Shown in pieces: positions 8,315 through 17,615 of a DNA stretch of 64,000 nucleotides. The stretch spans positions 682,001 through 746,000 of the forward strand of contig NZ_UGHR01000001.1 of the NCBI RefSeq assembly GCF_900451195.1. The letters are read 5' to 3'. The position numbers were made by a program, and so were the translations under genes. Origin of the DNA: Iodobacter fluviatilis (GTDB lineage Bacteria > Pseudomonadota > Gammaproteobacteria > Burkholderiales > Chitinibacteraceae). The notes beneath the pieces were generated by a model. That model had not been told where the DNA came from and made no database searches. It saw nothing but the letters and a program-made list of their open reading frames with translations. How positions within the stretch are numbered: the stretch's first letter is position 1; every line of letters begins with the position of its first letter.

Positions 8315-8761
8315 TTACAAATTCCTTAACCCTGCCTTCTCACACCCTCGCTCTAATTTATTTAGCATGCCTTGAAAGGCCAGTAGTTCTTCGTCAGTAA
8401 ATTCTTCCAGAATCACATTTAAAAAAGCGCTTCGTTTGGGCAGGGCTTGGTTTATTTCGGCATAGCCTTCTGGGGTGAGGGTGACGTTGCTGAGGCGGTT
8501 GTCCTGAGGGTCATTACTGCGCTGGATTAAGCCTTCTTTTTCCATGGCTTTGAGCAGGCGGGTGAGCGAGCCAGGATCCATTTTAAGTTGTTGAATCAGC
8601 GATTTTTGCGAGCATTGGGTTTCTTTATAAAGCTGATTCAAAATGCGCCAGCGGGTCAGCCCATGGCCTACGGATAATTCAAATGCGCCCAGCATGCTGC
8701 GGTAGCTGCGGCCCAGTTGTTGTAATACTTTAAGCTGTTCGGCTTCATGTGGCGTCATCAT
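8315..8761 (-). CDS. MarR-family transcriptional regulator
   Basis: A 148-residue winged-helix regulator. The recognition helix region reads SLIQQLKMDPGSLTRLLKAMEKEGLI (about 50-75) and is followed by the wing motif D-P-Q-D-N-R, as in SlyA/MarR proteins. The start is ATG at 8761, overlapping the upstream efflux-pump stop in an ATGA arrangement; an upstream extension is open but translates pump-coding DNA. Translational coupling implies a pump-regulator operon in which the regulator probably represses the pump and responds to a pump substrate. Ligand unknown. Confidence 0.9.
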   Translation of the reverse strand: MMTPHEAEQLKVLQQLGRSYRSMLGAFELSVGHGLTRWRILNQLYKETQCSQKSLIQQLKMDPGSLTRLLKAMEKEGLIQRSNDPQDNRLSNVTLTPEGYAEINQALPKRSAFLNVILEEFTDEELLAFQGMLNKLERGCEKAGLRNL

Positions 8762-10308
8762 GCACCCCTTGGCTTGAACTGGATTGCCGGCAGGCGGCGC
8801 AGGCACCAAAAGGCGAAGAGTACAGCGGCAATGCCCAGCCACTGGCTGCTCTGAATGGCATGGCTGAGCGTGGCGCGGGCTTGTTCAAGCAGTTGTAACC
8901 CATTCTCGCCTAAGGCATTCATTTGTAAGATGGCGGCTTGCTGGCCTTCGATATTGACTAGGATTTGCGGGTCATTCATCAGGCTGGCAACAGGCTTGGC
9001 AAACTGCTGATTAATATCGTGCCCATAGCGCCAGGTTAAGATGGATCCAACCAGCGCGGTGCTAAGCATGCCGCCAATCATCCGCAGTGATTGCAGTAGG
9101 GCGGTGCTGATGCCAAGGTCTTTACGCGGGCAGGTTTCCTGCACAAAAATAGTGAGATTGGGCATGATAAAACCCAGCCCCAAGCCACCCGACACCATCA
9201 GGCTGATAATCAATGGATGCGCGGTATGCGGGTTGATATTCATCATGCCAATCACGCAAACCAGCAGCAGGCCAAAGCCCAGATAAAGCATGGCTTCGGG
9301 CCGTGGCAGGTGGTGCACAATCCGCCCGTTAATAATGCTGGCAAAGGTAATGCAAACCACCAGCGGTGTAATCAGCATCCCGGCCTGGCTGGGCGATAAA
9401 TGAAAGCCACCTTGCAAGAGGAGCGGGGCGTAGGACAAGATCGCAAACATGGTAAAGCCCATCAGGAGCGATAGCCTGAATAATGCGGCCAGGGCGGGGT
9501 CTCGGAAAAGCGCGAAGGGCAGCATGGCGTGCTCATTATTGGCTTCCTGTTTCCATGCCAAAAAGCCTGCAACGAGGCATGTGAGCAAGACGCTGATCAC
9601 CGACAGGCTCAGGCCCTGTTCCGGCAGCCATTCTACGGACAGCTGCAAACTGCCTAAAAATAAGGTAATCAGCAGCGCACCCAGCCAGTCAAGGCGGATT
9701 TTTGTATCGTGCTTCGGCTTTAAGCGAGGCAGAAAGCGGCTTACAAAAATCACACTCAATAAGCCAACCGGGATATTTACAAAGAACACGGCTCGCCAGC
9801 TGACATAGTGGGTGAGCAGTCCGCCAATACTGGGGCCAATGGCGTTGGCAATCCCAAAGGCGGCGCTCAGCATCACCTGCCATTGCAAGCGCACTTTGCT
9901 ATCGGGGAATAAATCGGGAATACACGCAAAAGCGGTGCCAACCAGCATCCCGCCGCCTATACCCTGCAGCGCACGGGCTAATACCAGCAGCAGCATGCTG
10001 TTGGCCATGCCGCACAGCACCGATGCCAGTGTAAACGTCACGATAGCGACCACCACAAAAGGTTTGCGCCCGTAGTAATCACCTAAGCGGCCAAAAATAG
10101 GGATGGTCACCACCGATGCCAACAAATAGGCGGTGGATACCCAAGCATATAGCTCAAAGCCGTGCAGCTCGGCCACGATCGTAGGCAGGGCTGTGGCCAC
10201 AATGGTTTGGTCGAGTGCCACCATCATAATCACAAAACAAATGCCTAGCATGGCCAGCAGGGATTGGCGGAAGGTGCGTTCGGTATTCTGTTTTAACATA
10301 GTAGACAT
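8758..10308 (-). CDS. DHA2-family (EmrB/QacA) multidrug efflux MFS transporter, 14 TM
   Basis: A 516-residue inner-membrane drug:proton antiporter. Helix 1 carries the DHA2 motif LDQTIVATALPTI; motif A follows as GRLGDYYGRKP; motif C-like GPSIGGLLTHYVSWRAVFFVNIPVG marks the 14-helix drug-export subfamily. The length matches EmrB. It is the first gene of a two-gene unit with a MarR regulator, a common self-regulating pump module. No EmrA-type membrane-fusion protein is nearby, so it probably exports to the periplasm alone. Either of two ATGs (10308 or 10299) could be used; neither has a strong ribosome site. Confidence 0.9.
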   Translation of the reverse strand: MSTMLKQNTERTFRQSLLAMLGICFVIMMVALDQTIVATALPTIVAELHGFELYAWVSTAYLLASVVTIPIFGRLGDYYGRKPFVVVAIVTFTLASVLCGMANSMLLLVLARALQGIGGGMLVGTAFACIPDLFPDSKVRLQWQVMLSAAFGIANAIGPSIGGLLTHYVSWRAVFFVNIPVGLLSVIFVSRFLPRLKPKHDTKIRLDWLGALLITLFLGSLQLSVEWLPEQGLSLSVISVLLTCLVAGFLAWKQEANNEHAMLPFALFRDPALAALFRLSLLMGFTMFAILSYAPLLLQGGFHLSPSQAGMLITPLVVCITFASIINGRIVHHLPRPEAMLYLGFGLLLVCVIGMMNINPHTAHPLIISLMVSGGLGLGFIMPNLTIFVQETCPRKDLGISTALLQSLRMIGGMLSTALVGSILTWRYGHDINQQFAKPVASLMNDPQILVNIEGQQAAILQMNALGENGLQLLEQARATLSHAIQSSQWLGIAAVLFAFWCLRRLPAIQFKPRGA

Positions 10309-10316
10309 ATCAATAA

Positions 10317-10328
10317 TTGACTTATCAA
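10317..10328 (-). promoter_or_regulatory. Candidate MarR operator upstream of the efflux pump
   Basis: A palindrome TTGA-N4-TCAA, extended by flanking AATTA/TTATT-like sequence, lies 9 bp upstream of the pump start. Its position near the expected transcription start and its size fit a MarR-type operator. No biochemical motif for this regulator is known to me, so the link is by position only. Confidence 0.4.
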
Positions 10329-10483
10329 CTAATTATCGCAGCATCTTTATTGCAAAGGAAAGGGTATTTTGCCCAGAGAGGGAAATGGTCAGGCCTGGTG
10401 GATACAGGTCAAAGATGGAGCAGGCTTATAACACTGCTCAACTTAGCCTGTAAGGAGGCACAGTCTTATGGCGGCAAAAAAAA

Positions 10484-10501
10484 GCGCAGCCCAGGCTGCG
10501 C
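10484..10501 (-). terminator. Intrinsic terminator of sstT
   Basis: GCGCAGCC / GGCTGCGC with a two-base centre, flanked by A-runs and T-runs on both sides, 25 bp after the sstT stop. Reading the minus strand the stem is followed by TTTTTTTT. It could also terminate from the plus side. Confidence 0.9.
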
Positions 10502-10526
10502 TTTTTCAATACACGGTATCAACAAT

Positions 10527-11768
10527 TTAGCGGCCGGCAAATGCCAGCTGTGACTTGTGTTCTGCGGCCTGGCAGGCTGCAGCGGTAAAGAGCACATCGG
10601 TGGAAGAGTTGAGTGCGGTTTCGGCAGAATCTTGCAATACGCCAATAATAAAGCCGACGGCAACTACCTGCATGGCCAGATCATTAGAAATACCAAACAA
10701 GCTGCACGCCATAGGAATTAGCAGCAGCGAGCCACCGGCTACACCAGAAGCGCCGCAGGCACAGATGGCAGAAACCACGCTTAAGAGAAGTGCCGTAGGC
10801 AAATCAACCTGAATGCCGAGTGTATGCACAGCAGCTAGGGTCAGCACCGAAATGGTAATCGCCGCACCGGCCATATTGATGGTTGCGCCCAACGGAATCG
10901 ATACTGAGTAATCCTCTTCTTTCAGGCCCAGCTTTTTACATAAAGCCATATTCACAGGGATATTTGCTGCCGAGCTGCGGGTAAAAAAGGCGGTTACGCC
11001 GCTTTCACGCAGGCAGGAAAAAACCAGCGGGTAAGGATTGCGGCGCAGCTTCCAGAATACAATCGCCGGGTTCATCACCAAGGCTACAAACAGCATGCAG
11101 CCAATTAGCACCAGTAAAAGGTGGGCATAGTTCAGCAAAGATTCGATACCGGTTTCGGCAATCGTTGACGCAACCAGGCCAAAAATACCTAGCGGTGCAA
11201 AGCGAATGACCACACCCACAATCACCGATACGCCACCAGATAAATCGCTGACCACGGTTTTAGTGGTTTCATTGGCGTGGCGCATGGCTACACCAAGGGC
11301 AATGGCCCAGGCCAGAATGCCGATAAAGTTGGCATTCATCAGCGCTTTTATCGGGTTATCAACCACGCTCAGCAAAAGGCTGCGCAGCACTTCTACAATG
11401 CCGCTGGGCGGGGTGATATCGCTTGCGTGCTTTACCAGAATGAGTGTGGACGGGAACAAAAAACTGGCCGCTACAGCCACGACGGCCGCAGCAAAAGTGC
11501 CAAATAAATACAGAACCAAAATGGGCCGCATATTCGATTTTTGGCTGGGTTTATGGTTAGCAATAGAAGCCGCTACCAAAACAAAAACCAAGATGGGGGC
11601 AACCGCTTTTAAGGCGCTGACAAATAAGCTGCCCAATAAACCTGCTGACTTGGCTGCCGCAGGAAAAAATAAAGCCAGTGCAATACCCGCGATCAGGCCA
11701 ATCATAATCTGGCTGACCAAGCTGCTGCGGTTTAATAGCCTGAGTAGCGGATTTTGTGTCTGCTGCAT
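10527..11768 (-). CDS. sstT: Serine/threonine:Na+ symporter SstT
   Basis: A 413-residue dicarboxylate/amino-acid:cation symporter (DAACS family). The N-terminal [19 protein letters not shown], the central [11 protein letters not shown] motif (serine-rich hairpin HP1), [13 protein letters not shown] in TM7 and the [11 protein letters not shown] segment in HP2 fit SstT rather than GltP. It imports serine and threonine with sodium. The gene stands alone, closed by its own terminator and preceded by a leader with a hairpin. Serine is a substrate of the nearby CBS pathway, but physical linkage is not evidence of co-regulation. Confidence 0.93.
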   Translation of the reverse strand: MQQTQNPLLRLLNRSSLVSQIMIGLIAGIALALFFPAAAKSAGLLGSLFVSALKAVAPILVFVLVAASIANHKPSQKSNMRPILVLYLFGTFAAAVVAVAASFLFPSTLILVKHASDITPPSGIVEVLRSLLLSVVDNPIKALMNANFIGILAWAIALGVAMRHANETTKTVVSDLSGGVSVIVGVVIRFAPLGIFGLVASTIAETGIESLLNYAHLLLVLIGCMLFVALVMNPAIVFWKLRRNPYPLVFSCLRESGVTAFFTRSSAANIPVNMALCKKLGLKEEDYSVSIPLGATINMAGAAITISVLTLAAVHTLGIQVDLPTALLLSVVSAICACGASGVAGGSLLLIPMACSLFGISNDLAMQVVAVGFIIGVLQDSAETALNSSTDVLFTAAACQAAEHKSQLAFAGR

Positions 11769-11798
11769 CGTGTTTCCTTTACTGTTTTATTCTCGTTG

Positions 11799-11834
11799 CT
11801 CGTCAGGAATGGCAAATGAATTTCCTGAAACGAG
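11799..11834 (-). promoter_or_regulatory. Hairpin in the sstT 5' region
   Basis: Arms CTCGTCAGGAA and TTCCTGAAACGAG pair with a small bulge around a 12-base loop, about 30 bp upstream of the sstT ATG. It lies where an mRNA leader would be. A role in translation control is possible, but there is no match to a known riboswitch. Confidence 0.35.
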
Positions 11835-12108
11835 TGTGGAGGGGAAATAAGGCCAATGCCCGAGAATAAAATGGAAAGGGTTTAAGCGGCTACTGGGGAT
11901 TGCCTTAGCAATGCCCTTTTATCAGATGGTGTTATTACCATGGCAAATAATGACATTTAAATAATGATGGCAATCTGAAAGTCAGATGGATAAAAAACGG
12001 ATTATTTAAGTTGCTTTATGGCAAAACGTATATGTATTCATACGTTTTATTTACAGGCAATCAAGGCTTGCTTTGTACAAGATTAAATTTGTAAACAAGA
12101 CGATAGGG

Positions 12109-12135
12109 GGCGTACTGCGGATTGGGCAGTACGCC
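12109..12135 (-). terminator. Hairpin after chemoreceptor 1
   Basis: Arms GGCGTACTGC and GCAGTACGCC are perfect 10-base complements, 7 bp beyond the stop. The stem is strong but not followed by a U-run, so efficiency as an intrinsic terminator is uncertain. Confidence 0.5.
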
Positions 12136-12142
12136 AGACACT

Positions 12143-14035
12143 TTAAAGCTTGAAGCGATTAAAGGCGCTCTGCATTTCTTTGGCCAGCTCATCCAGTGTT
12201 TTTAAGGTGCGCATGGAGGATTGCAAGGCTGCATCCGAATCGAGAATTTGCCCGTTAATGGATTCAGTACTCTGTGCCATAGCCGTAGTGGCATTGTGCT
12301 GCTCGCCGGTAGAGAGCGCAATTTCGCTGATTCTTTCCATAACCTGTTGCATGGAGTCGCCAATTTGCTGCATTTGTTCGCTGGCGGTTTGTGTGAGCGC
12401 GCTGCTGGTATCGACGGCTTTTACTGTTGTTTGCATATTGCCCACTGCACGGCCGGTTTCGCCAAGGATATCGCTGATCATCTGGCTGATTTCCATCGTG
12501 GCTTTACCCGTGCGCTCTGCAAGTTTGCGTACTTCATCAGCAACGACGGCAAAGCCGCGGCCTTCTTCACCTGCGCGGGCGGCTTCAATCGCTGCATTCA
12601 GCGCCAGTAGATTGGTTTGGTCGGCAATATCCCGGATTACATTGGTGATTTTGCTGATGTCTTGTGAACGATGCTCTAAAGAAGCCAGTAGGCTGGATAA
12701 ATCGCCCACAGACTGGCGCGTATGCGCCATCTCTCTGCTGATTTTCAGCACATTTTCACTGCCATGCTGCGAGGCCAGTGCTGCCGCTTTCACTAAATCA
12801 TCGGTCTCACGTGCGGCATCGGCAATGTGCGAGATGCTGACGCTGACTTCTTCGATGGCGGCGGCGTTAGCGCTTGAGATATCGGCCAGGTGATGTGAAT
12901 CACTGGCTAGCCTGAGTACTGAATTACTGACCTCACCCACACCTCCTGTGAGCTCAATCGCTTCATGGCGTAGTGCAATAAACAGCGTGTTTAAGCGTTC
13001 AATAAAGTGATTAAAAGCTTGGGCTGTTTCAGCAACTTCATCATGGCCCTTGCTTGGAATGCGTCGGGTTAAATCAGCTTCGCCCTGTGAGATATCCAGC
13101 ATGGCATCGCGGATTTGCAATAAACCTGCCAGCAGCCGGCGTAAGTAGGCGGTGCAAAACAGAATAACCACTAGTAAAACAACGCAAAGCGCAGAAATAA
13201 TAACCCAGACGAGGCGATGCAAAGGGGCATCGATTTCAGCTTTATCCAGTGCAACGCCCAGCACCCAATCGCTGCCTGCTACCGGGGAGAGCTCAATCAG
13301 ATAATCTTCACCATCAATGGCAAAAACGCTGGCGTGTTTGCCACCACTTAAGCGTGCAGAAAATTCGCTGTCTGTTAGCCCTGGGATTAAGTCGCTGATG
13401 GGCTTGAGATCGAAGCCTGTCTTGGGATAGGCAATAATCTTGCCATCTTTGGTTGTCAGGAAAACATGGCCTTTACCCGCTAATTTGGTGGCGAGGGTTG
13501 ATTTAACCAGATCAGTAATCAGAATATCGCCGCCAATGACCATATTGGGGTCTTTGGCTTTTTGGGCAAAGGTGATAACCAGCTGGCCTTTGCTTGCCGG
13601 CTCAGAATCGGGGTAGGGGCCAGAGATAATCACCCCATTGGCGGCCTTGGCTTCAATAAACCAAGGGCGGGCTGCGGGGTTATATTCTGCGCTGGGTTTG
13701 CTGCGGCCGGGCACAGAATACAGCATGTCTTTGCTGCTACCATTGCCCTCATAAATGACGTTATAGCCCCCCGCTTCGGCAAGTTGCTGCAGGTAGTAGC
13801 TGATATTTTCTTCGCCGCTATGGCGCAAGGTGGCGGTGATAATGCGTTTATGTGATTCAAGCCAGCCGCTGATAAATGCGGTTTGCCCTGCGGCAACCGA
13901 ATCTATTTCGCGTTCGGCTTCGGCATAGGTATGGCTGCGGATATTAAGGCAGGCAATCACGGTGATGCTGATTGTGGCGATCAGCATAGAGAGCGCAATT
14001 AAGAGCGTAATCTTACTTCTGATAGAGTGCATCAT
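12143..14035 (-). CDS. Methyl-accepting chemotaxis protein (dCACHE-HAMP-MA), paralogue 1
   Basis: A 630-residue chemoreceptor: TM1 at about 9-31, a periplasmic double-CACHE-type ligand domain to about 275 ([20 protein letters not shown] is the typical pocket segment), TM2 at about 277-300, then HAMP and a long signalling coiled coil. The hairpin tip is intact ([20 protein letters not shown]), as is [14 protein letters not shown], where CheA and CheW bind. No C-terminal NWETF pentapeptide is present, so it needs helper receptors or another adaptation route. It is closely similar along its whole length to the next gene upstream, a tandem duplicate. Ligand unknown; CACHE domains often sense amino acids or organic acids. 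Confidence 0.93.
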   Translation of the reverse strand: MMHSIRSKITLLIALSMLIATISITVIACLNIRSHTYAEAEREIDSVAAGQTAFISGWLESHKRIITATLRHSGEENISYYLQQLAEAGGYNVIYEGNGSSKDMLYSVPGRSKPSAEYNPAARPWFIEAKAANGVIISGPYPDSEPASKGQLVITFAQKAKDPNMVIGGDILITDLVKSTLATKLAGKGHVFLTTKDGKIIAYPKTGFDLKPISDLIPGLTDSEFSARLSGGKHASVFAIDGEDYLIELSPVAGSDWVLGVALDKAEIDAPLHRLVWVIISALCVVLLVVILFCTAYLRRLLAGLLQIRDAMLDISQGEADLTRRIPSKGHDEVAETAQAFNHFIERLNTLFIALRHEAIELTGGVGEVSNSVLRLASDSHHLADISSANAAAIEEVSVSISHIADAARETDDLVKAAALASQHGSENVLKISREMAHTRQSVGDLSSLLASLEHRSQDISKITNVIRDIADQTNLLALNAAIEAARAGEEGRGFAVVADEVRKLAERTGKATMEISQMISDILGETGRAVGNMQTTVKAVDTSSALTQTASEQMQQIGDSMQQVMERISEIALSTGEQHNATTAMAQSTESINGQILDSDAALQSSMRTLKTLDELAKEMQSAFNRFKL

Positions 14036-14155
14036 CTTTTTGAAAGGTAATAGTAATATTTCGCATTATCCTTTATTTTAAGCGCCAATTTATTGGTATA
14101 TCACAATATGCTTATACAATATCCACGGTAATAATTACCATTAAAGAAAGAAAAA

Positions 14156-14186
14156 AGCGGTCATTCAAGGTGATTGAATGACCGCT
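14156..14186 (-). terminator. Intrinsic terminator of chemoreceptor 2
   Basis: Arms AGCGGTCATTCAA and TTGAATGACCGCT are 13-base complements around a five-base loop; on the minus strand they are followed by TTTTTTC. It sits between the two receptor genes, so each is probably a separate unit. Confidence 0.9.
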
Positions 14187-14257
14187 TTTCTTTGTAAAAA
14201 GAAAGAACAAAGAAAGTTCTTTAAATTTATTCAGCAGATGAATGCAAACAGATTTAT

Positions 14258-16144
14258 TTACATTTTAAAGCGATTAAATGCCGCCTGCATTTTCTTTGCC
14301 AGATCGTCCAGCATTTTCAGGGTTTGCATTGATGATTGCAGTGCCGCATCTGAATCCAGAATCTGGCCATTTATCGATTCAGTGCTCTGTGCCATGGCGG
14401 TCGTGGCGTTTTGCTGCTCGCCAGTAGACAGCGCAATTTCGCTGATCCGGTCGGTGACCTGCTGCATAGACTGGCCGATCAGAGTCATTTGCTCGCTGGC
14501 TGTTTGCGTGAGTGCGCTGCTTAAATCAACGGCTTTCACGGTGGTTTGCATATTACTTACAGCCAAACCAGTTTCGCTGAGGATATCGCCAATCATTTGG
14601 CTGATTTCCATCGTGGCCTTGCCGGTGCGCTCTGCCAGCTTGCGAACTTCATCCGCTACGACGGCAAAACCACGGCCTTGCTCACCTGCACGGGCCGCTT
14701 CGATTGCGGCGTTGAGTGCCAGCAAATTGGTTTGATCGGCAATCTCACGAATCACATTGGTGATCTTGGTGATATCTTGCGAGCGATGCTCTAAAGAGGC
14801 CAGTAGCGTTGATAAATCACCGACTGATTGGCGGGTATTGGCCATTTCGTCGCTGATTTTCAAGACATTCTGGCTACCATGACGTGATGCATTTGCCGCT
14901 TCTTTGACCAGATCATCGGTTTCACGCGCTGCTTCGGCGATATGCGAGATGCTGACGCTGACTTCTTCGATGGCAGCCGCATTTGAGCTGGAAATATCAG
15001 CTAGGTTGTGCGAATCGTTAGCCAGCTTCAGTACCGAGCCGCTGACTTCGCTCACACCACCCGTTAGCTCGATGGCTTCGCTGCGTAATTCTTTAAACAG
15101 AATATTCAAGCGATCAATAAAGCGGTTAAAGGCCTGAGCGGTTTCTGCAACCTCATCATTGCCTTCGCTTGGAATACGGCGGGTCAGATCGGCTTCGCCC
15201 TGGGAAATATCCAGCATGGCATCGCGAATGCGTAATAAGCCTGCCAGTAAGCTGCGTAAATAAGCGGTACAAAACAGAATAACGGCAATCAGCACGGCAA
15301 CAACTGCCGCAATAATAATCATGATCAGATGATTGAGCGGTGCGTCAATTTCGGCTTTATCCAGTGCTACACCTAATACCCAATCACTGCCGGTAATAGG
15401 GGCAAGCTCCAGTAAGAAATCGTTGCCATCAATACTGATCTGGTTTGCACTGCCTTTGCTGAGCAGGGCAGCAACGGTGCTGCTATCCAAGCCTGGGATC
15501 AGGTCTGTGATCGGTTTGAGTTCAAAGCCCGGCTTAGGGTAGGCAATGATTTTGCCTTCTTTGGTCATTAAAAAGACATGACCTTTACCTGCCAGTTTGA
15601 TGGCGAGTGTGGATTTAACCAGATCACCAATCAGAATATCGCCGCCAATAACCTTTTCATGGCCGCCCACTTTTTGGGCTAGGGTCAGAACCAGTTCTTT
15701 AATGGCCGGATCGGCATCGCGGTAAGGCTCGGATACGATCACATCATTGCTGGATTTTGCCTGGATATACCATGGGCGAGCAGCAGGATCATATTCAGGG
15801 CTGGGTTTGCTTTGGCCAGGCACAGAATACATCATGGTTTTGGCGCTGCCATCGCCTTCAAACATCAGGCTGTAGCCACCCGCTTCGGCTAATTGCTGTA
15901 AATAAAGGCTGATGTTTTCTTCGCCGGTATGGCGCAGGGCGGCTTTAACAATGTGTTTACGCGAATCAAGCCAGTTGCTGATAAATGCAGTCTGGGCCGC
16001 TGCGACTGAGTCGATTTCCCGTTCCGCCTCGGCGTAGGTGTGGCTGCGGATATTTAAGCAGGTGATGATCGTAATGCTGATCGTGGCAAACAGCATGGAT
16101 AACGCGATTAATAGCGTAATTTTACTTCTGATGGACTGCATCAT
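14258..16144 (-). CDS. Methyl-accepting chemotaxis protein (dCACHE-HAMP-MA), paralogue 2
   Basis: A 628-residue receptor with the same build as paralogue 1: leader helix ([22 protein letters not shown]), dCACHE domain with [22 protein letters not shown]2, HAMP and a signalling domain with the intact hairpin [20 protein letters not shown]. The cytoplasmic parts of the two are near-identical; differences cluster in the periplasmic ligand domain and in TM2, as expected if a duplicate is changing ligand range. It has its own terminator. Both genes share an AGGATAAT-N-CG sequence 25-40 bp upstream of the start, a possible common -10 region. Confidence 0.93.
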   Translation of the reverse strand: MMQSIRSKITLLIALSMLFATISITIITCLNIRSHTYAEAEREIDSVAAAQTAFISNWLDSRKHIVKAALRHTGEENISLYLQQLAEAGGYSLMFEGDGSAKTMMYSVPGQSKPSPEYDPAARPWYIQAKSSNDVIVSEPYRDADPAIKELVLTLAQKVGGHEKVIGGDILIGDLVKSTLAIKLAGKGHVFLMTKEGKIIAYPKPGFELKPITDLIPGLDSSTVAALLSKGSANQISIDGNDFLLELAPITGSDWVLGVALDKAEIDAPLNHLIMIIIAAVVAVLIAVILFCTAYLRSLLAGLLRIRDAMLDISQGEADLTRRIPSEGNDEVAETAQAFNRFIDRLNILFKELRSEAIELTGGVSEVSGSVLKLANDSHNLADISSSNAAAIEEVSVSISHIAEAARETDDLVKEAANASRHGSQNVLKISDEMANTRQSVGDLSTLLASLEHRSQDITKITNVIREIADQTNLLALNAAIEAARAGEQGRGFAVVADEVRKLAERTGKATMEISQMIGDILSETGLAVSNMQTTVKAVDLSSALTQTASEQMTLIGQSMQQVTDRISEIALSTGEQQNATTAMAQSTESINGQILDSDAALQSSMQTLKMLDDLAKKMQAAFNRFKM

Positions 16145-16401
16145 GTACCTGAAAGTAAAGAGAATTAATCCGAATTATCCTCTTTTTTTATGTTATTAGG
16201 ATACGCTAATGGTCCAAATTGCCTGCATGGGTATTATTAACAAATGTGCGGCGGAAATAGCAATGTGTCTGGCATGATTTTTCAGTGCCCAAACACCGGA
16301 ATACCTCCGGTACTTTTGATTTCCTGCAGAGATAAGCTTGAGTTTGATGTGGATAGCCGTCATCCTGATCGAGCATTTTTTAAACTGCCCAAGGAGTAGT
16401 T

Positions 16402-17037
16402 ATGAACGGCCCCAGCCCGGAAAATAAGCACCCGATGGATGGGTTTCCCCAGGTTTGCTATATCAAAAATACCATCAGTAATCCCAATATTATTGTCGGT
16501 GATTACAGCTATTACGATGATCCTGCAGATTCGGAAAACTTTGAACGTAATGTGCTCTATCACTACCCCTTTATTGGCGACAAACTGATTATTGGTAAAT
16601 TTTGTGCCATCGCTCGTGGCGTGAAATTTATTATGAATGGCGCCAATCACAAGCTCTCCGGTATCTCCACTTATCCCTTTCAAATTTTCGGTAATGGCTG
16701 GGAAAAATCCGCGCCGCCGCTCTCTGATTTTCCTTATAAAGGCGATACCCTCATCGGCAACGATGTCTGGATAGGCTATGACGCTTTAATTATGCCGGGG
16801 GTCAAGATAGGCAACGGTGCAGTAATTTCATCTCGTTCAGTGGTGACTCGCGATGTGCCTGCCTACACGGTGGTTGGTGGCAACCCTGCAAAGCTCATTA
16901 AGCATCGCTTTACCTTGGATCAGGTAGCTAGGCTGGAAGAAATAGCATGGTGGAATTGGCCTGTAGAAGTCATTAGCCAGCATCTGCCGGAAATTATGGC
17001 GGGGGATATCGGGGCATTGGGCGCAGTGGTTTTTTAA
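16402..17037 (+). CDS. CatB/Vat-type xenobiotic acetyltransferase (left-handed beta-helix)
   Basis: A 211-residue hexapeptide-repeat acyltransferase. The N-terminal part (NIIVGDYSYYDDP), the catalytic histidine in MNGANHKLSGISTYPF, and the C-terminal hexapeptide coils (IGNDVWIGYDALIMPGVKIGNGAVI) followed by VVGGNPAKLIKHRF match type B chloramphenicol and streptogramin acetyltransferases. AAGGAG stands 6 bases before the ATG. It acetylates a hydroxyl group using acetyl-CoA; whether the natural target is an antibiotic is unknown, and chromosomal relatives are often housekeeping. It stands alone, with no integron or IS sequence around it, so recent acquisition is not indicated. Confidence 0.88.
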   Translation: MNGPSPENKHPMDGFPQVCYIKNTISNPNIIVGDYSYYDDPADSENFERNVLYHYPFIGDKLIIGKFCAIARGVKFIMNGANHKLSGISTYPFQIFGNGWEKSAPPLSDFPYKGDTLIGNDVWIGYDALIMPGVKIGNGAVISSRSVVTRDVPAYTVVGGNPAKLIKHRFTLDQVARLEEIAWWNWPVEVISQHLPEIMAGDIGALGAVVF

Positions 17038-17615
17038 GTGTGCTGTGCTTCGGGCTGAATCCCTGTTTTAAAGATTCTGGGTTATTGTATTAAGGCTAAA
17101 GAGTAGAAGCGTTCTTTTCAGGCACAGGCCCTGCTTGCAAGAACGCTTGATGATGTCTGAGCTATTGTGTTTGCAACGTTAAATAAGACCTTCCTCATTT
17201 CCTCTGTTACACAAAAAGCCAGTAAGTTTTTTTGGATTTTTGTCAGTAATTCCTGAATTAAATCAAGTCAGCCCGTAATTTAAATACAACAGAGAAGTGC
17301 GTTTTTGCTGCTGTTTGTCTGCAGAAAGGCTGTTTATCTTTTACGCTAGGTGCATTTTTCTGGCGTGCTCTGTATATTTATAATTTCTATAGTTGTAATT
17401 GTAAAAAGAACTGTGAGATCGCTAACACTTATTTATTTGTAAGCTATATTCAGGTTTGCTTTCTGCCTAGCTTGGTACATAAGAGAATATTAATATTATA
17501 CCTGCATATTTAATGCAGGGAGAATGCACTTATTTCAACGCTCTGCAACAACATGCAGCGCTGCACCAACGAGCCGGGTGGCTGGATGGCTCGCTATTTT
17601 CAGAGGTCATTTGCA
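17038..17615. other. Long upstream region of the giant surface-protein gene
   Basis: About 580 bp, AT-rich, with no credible gene. A long stem-loop lies at 17107-17148 (arms AAGCGTTCTT and AAGAACGCTT with an inner GC-rich loop), probably ending the acetyltransferase transcript or forming part of a leader. The promoter of the giant gene must be in the rest, but no clear consensus was found. Confidence 0.4.

Larger units (their letters stand above)
11769..12142. other. Intergenic region between chemoreceptor 1 and sstT
   Basis: 374 bp containing the sstT leader hairpin (11799-11834), AT-rich sequence that must hold the sstT promoter, and a hairpin just downstream of the chemoreceptor stop. No ORF or RNA gene is recognised. 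Confidence 0.4.

Noticed and set aside
16402..17037. Acquired resistance cassette (catB-like)
   Set aside because: No attC site, integrase or IS around it, and codon use like neighbours; more likely a resident acetyltransferase.
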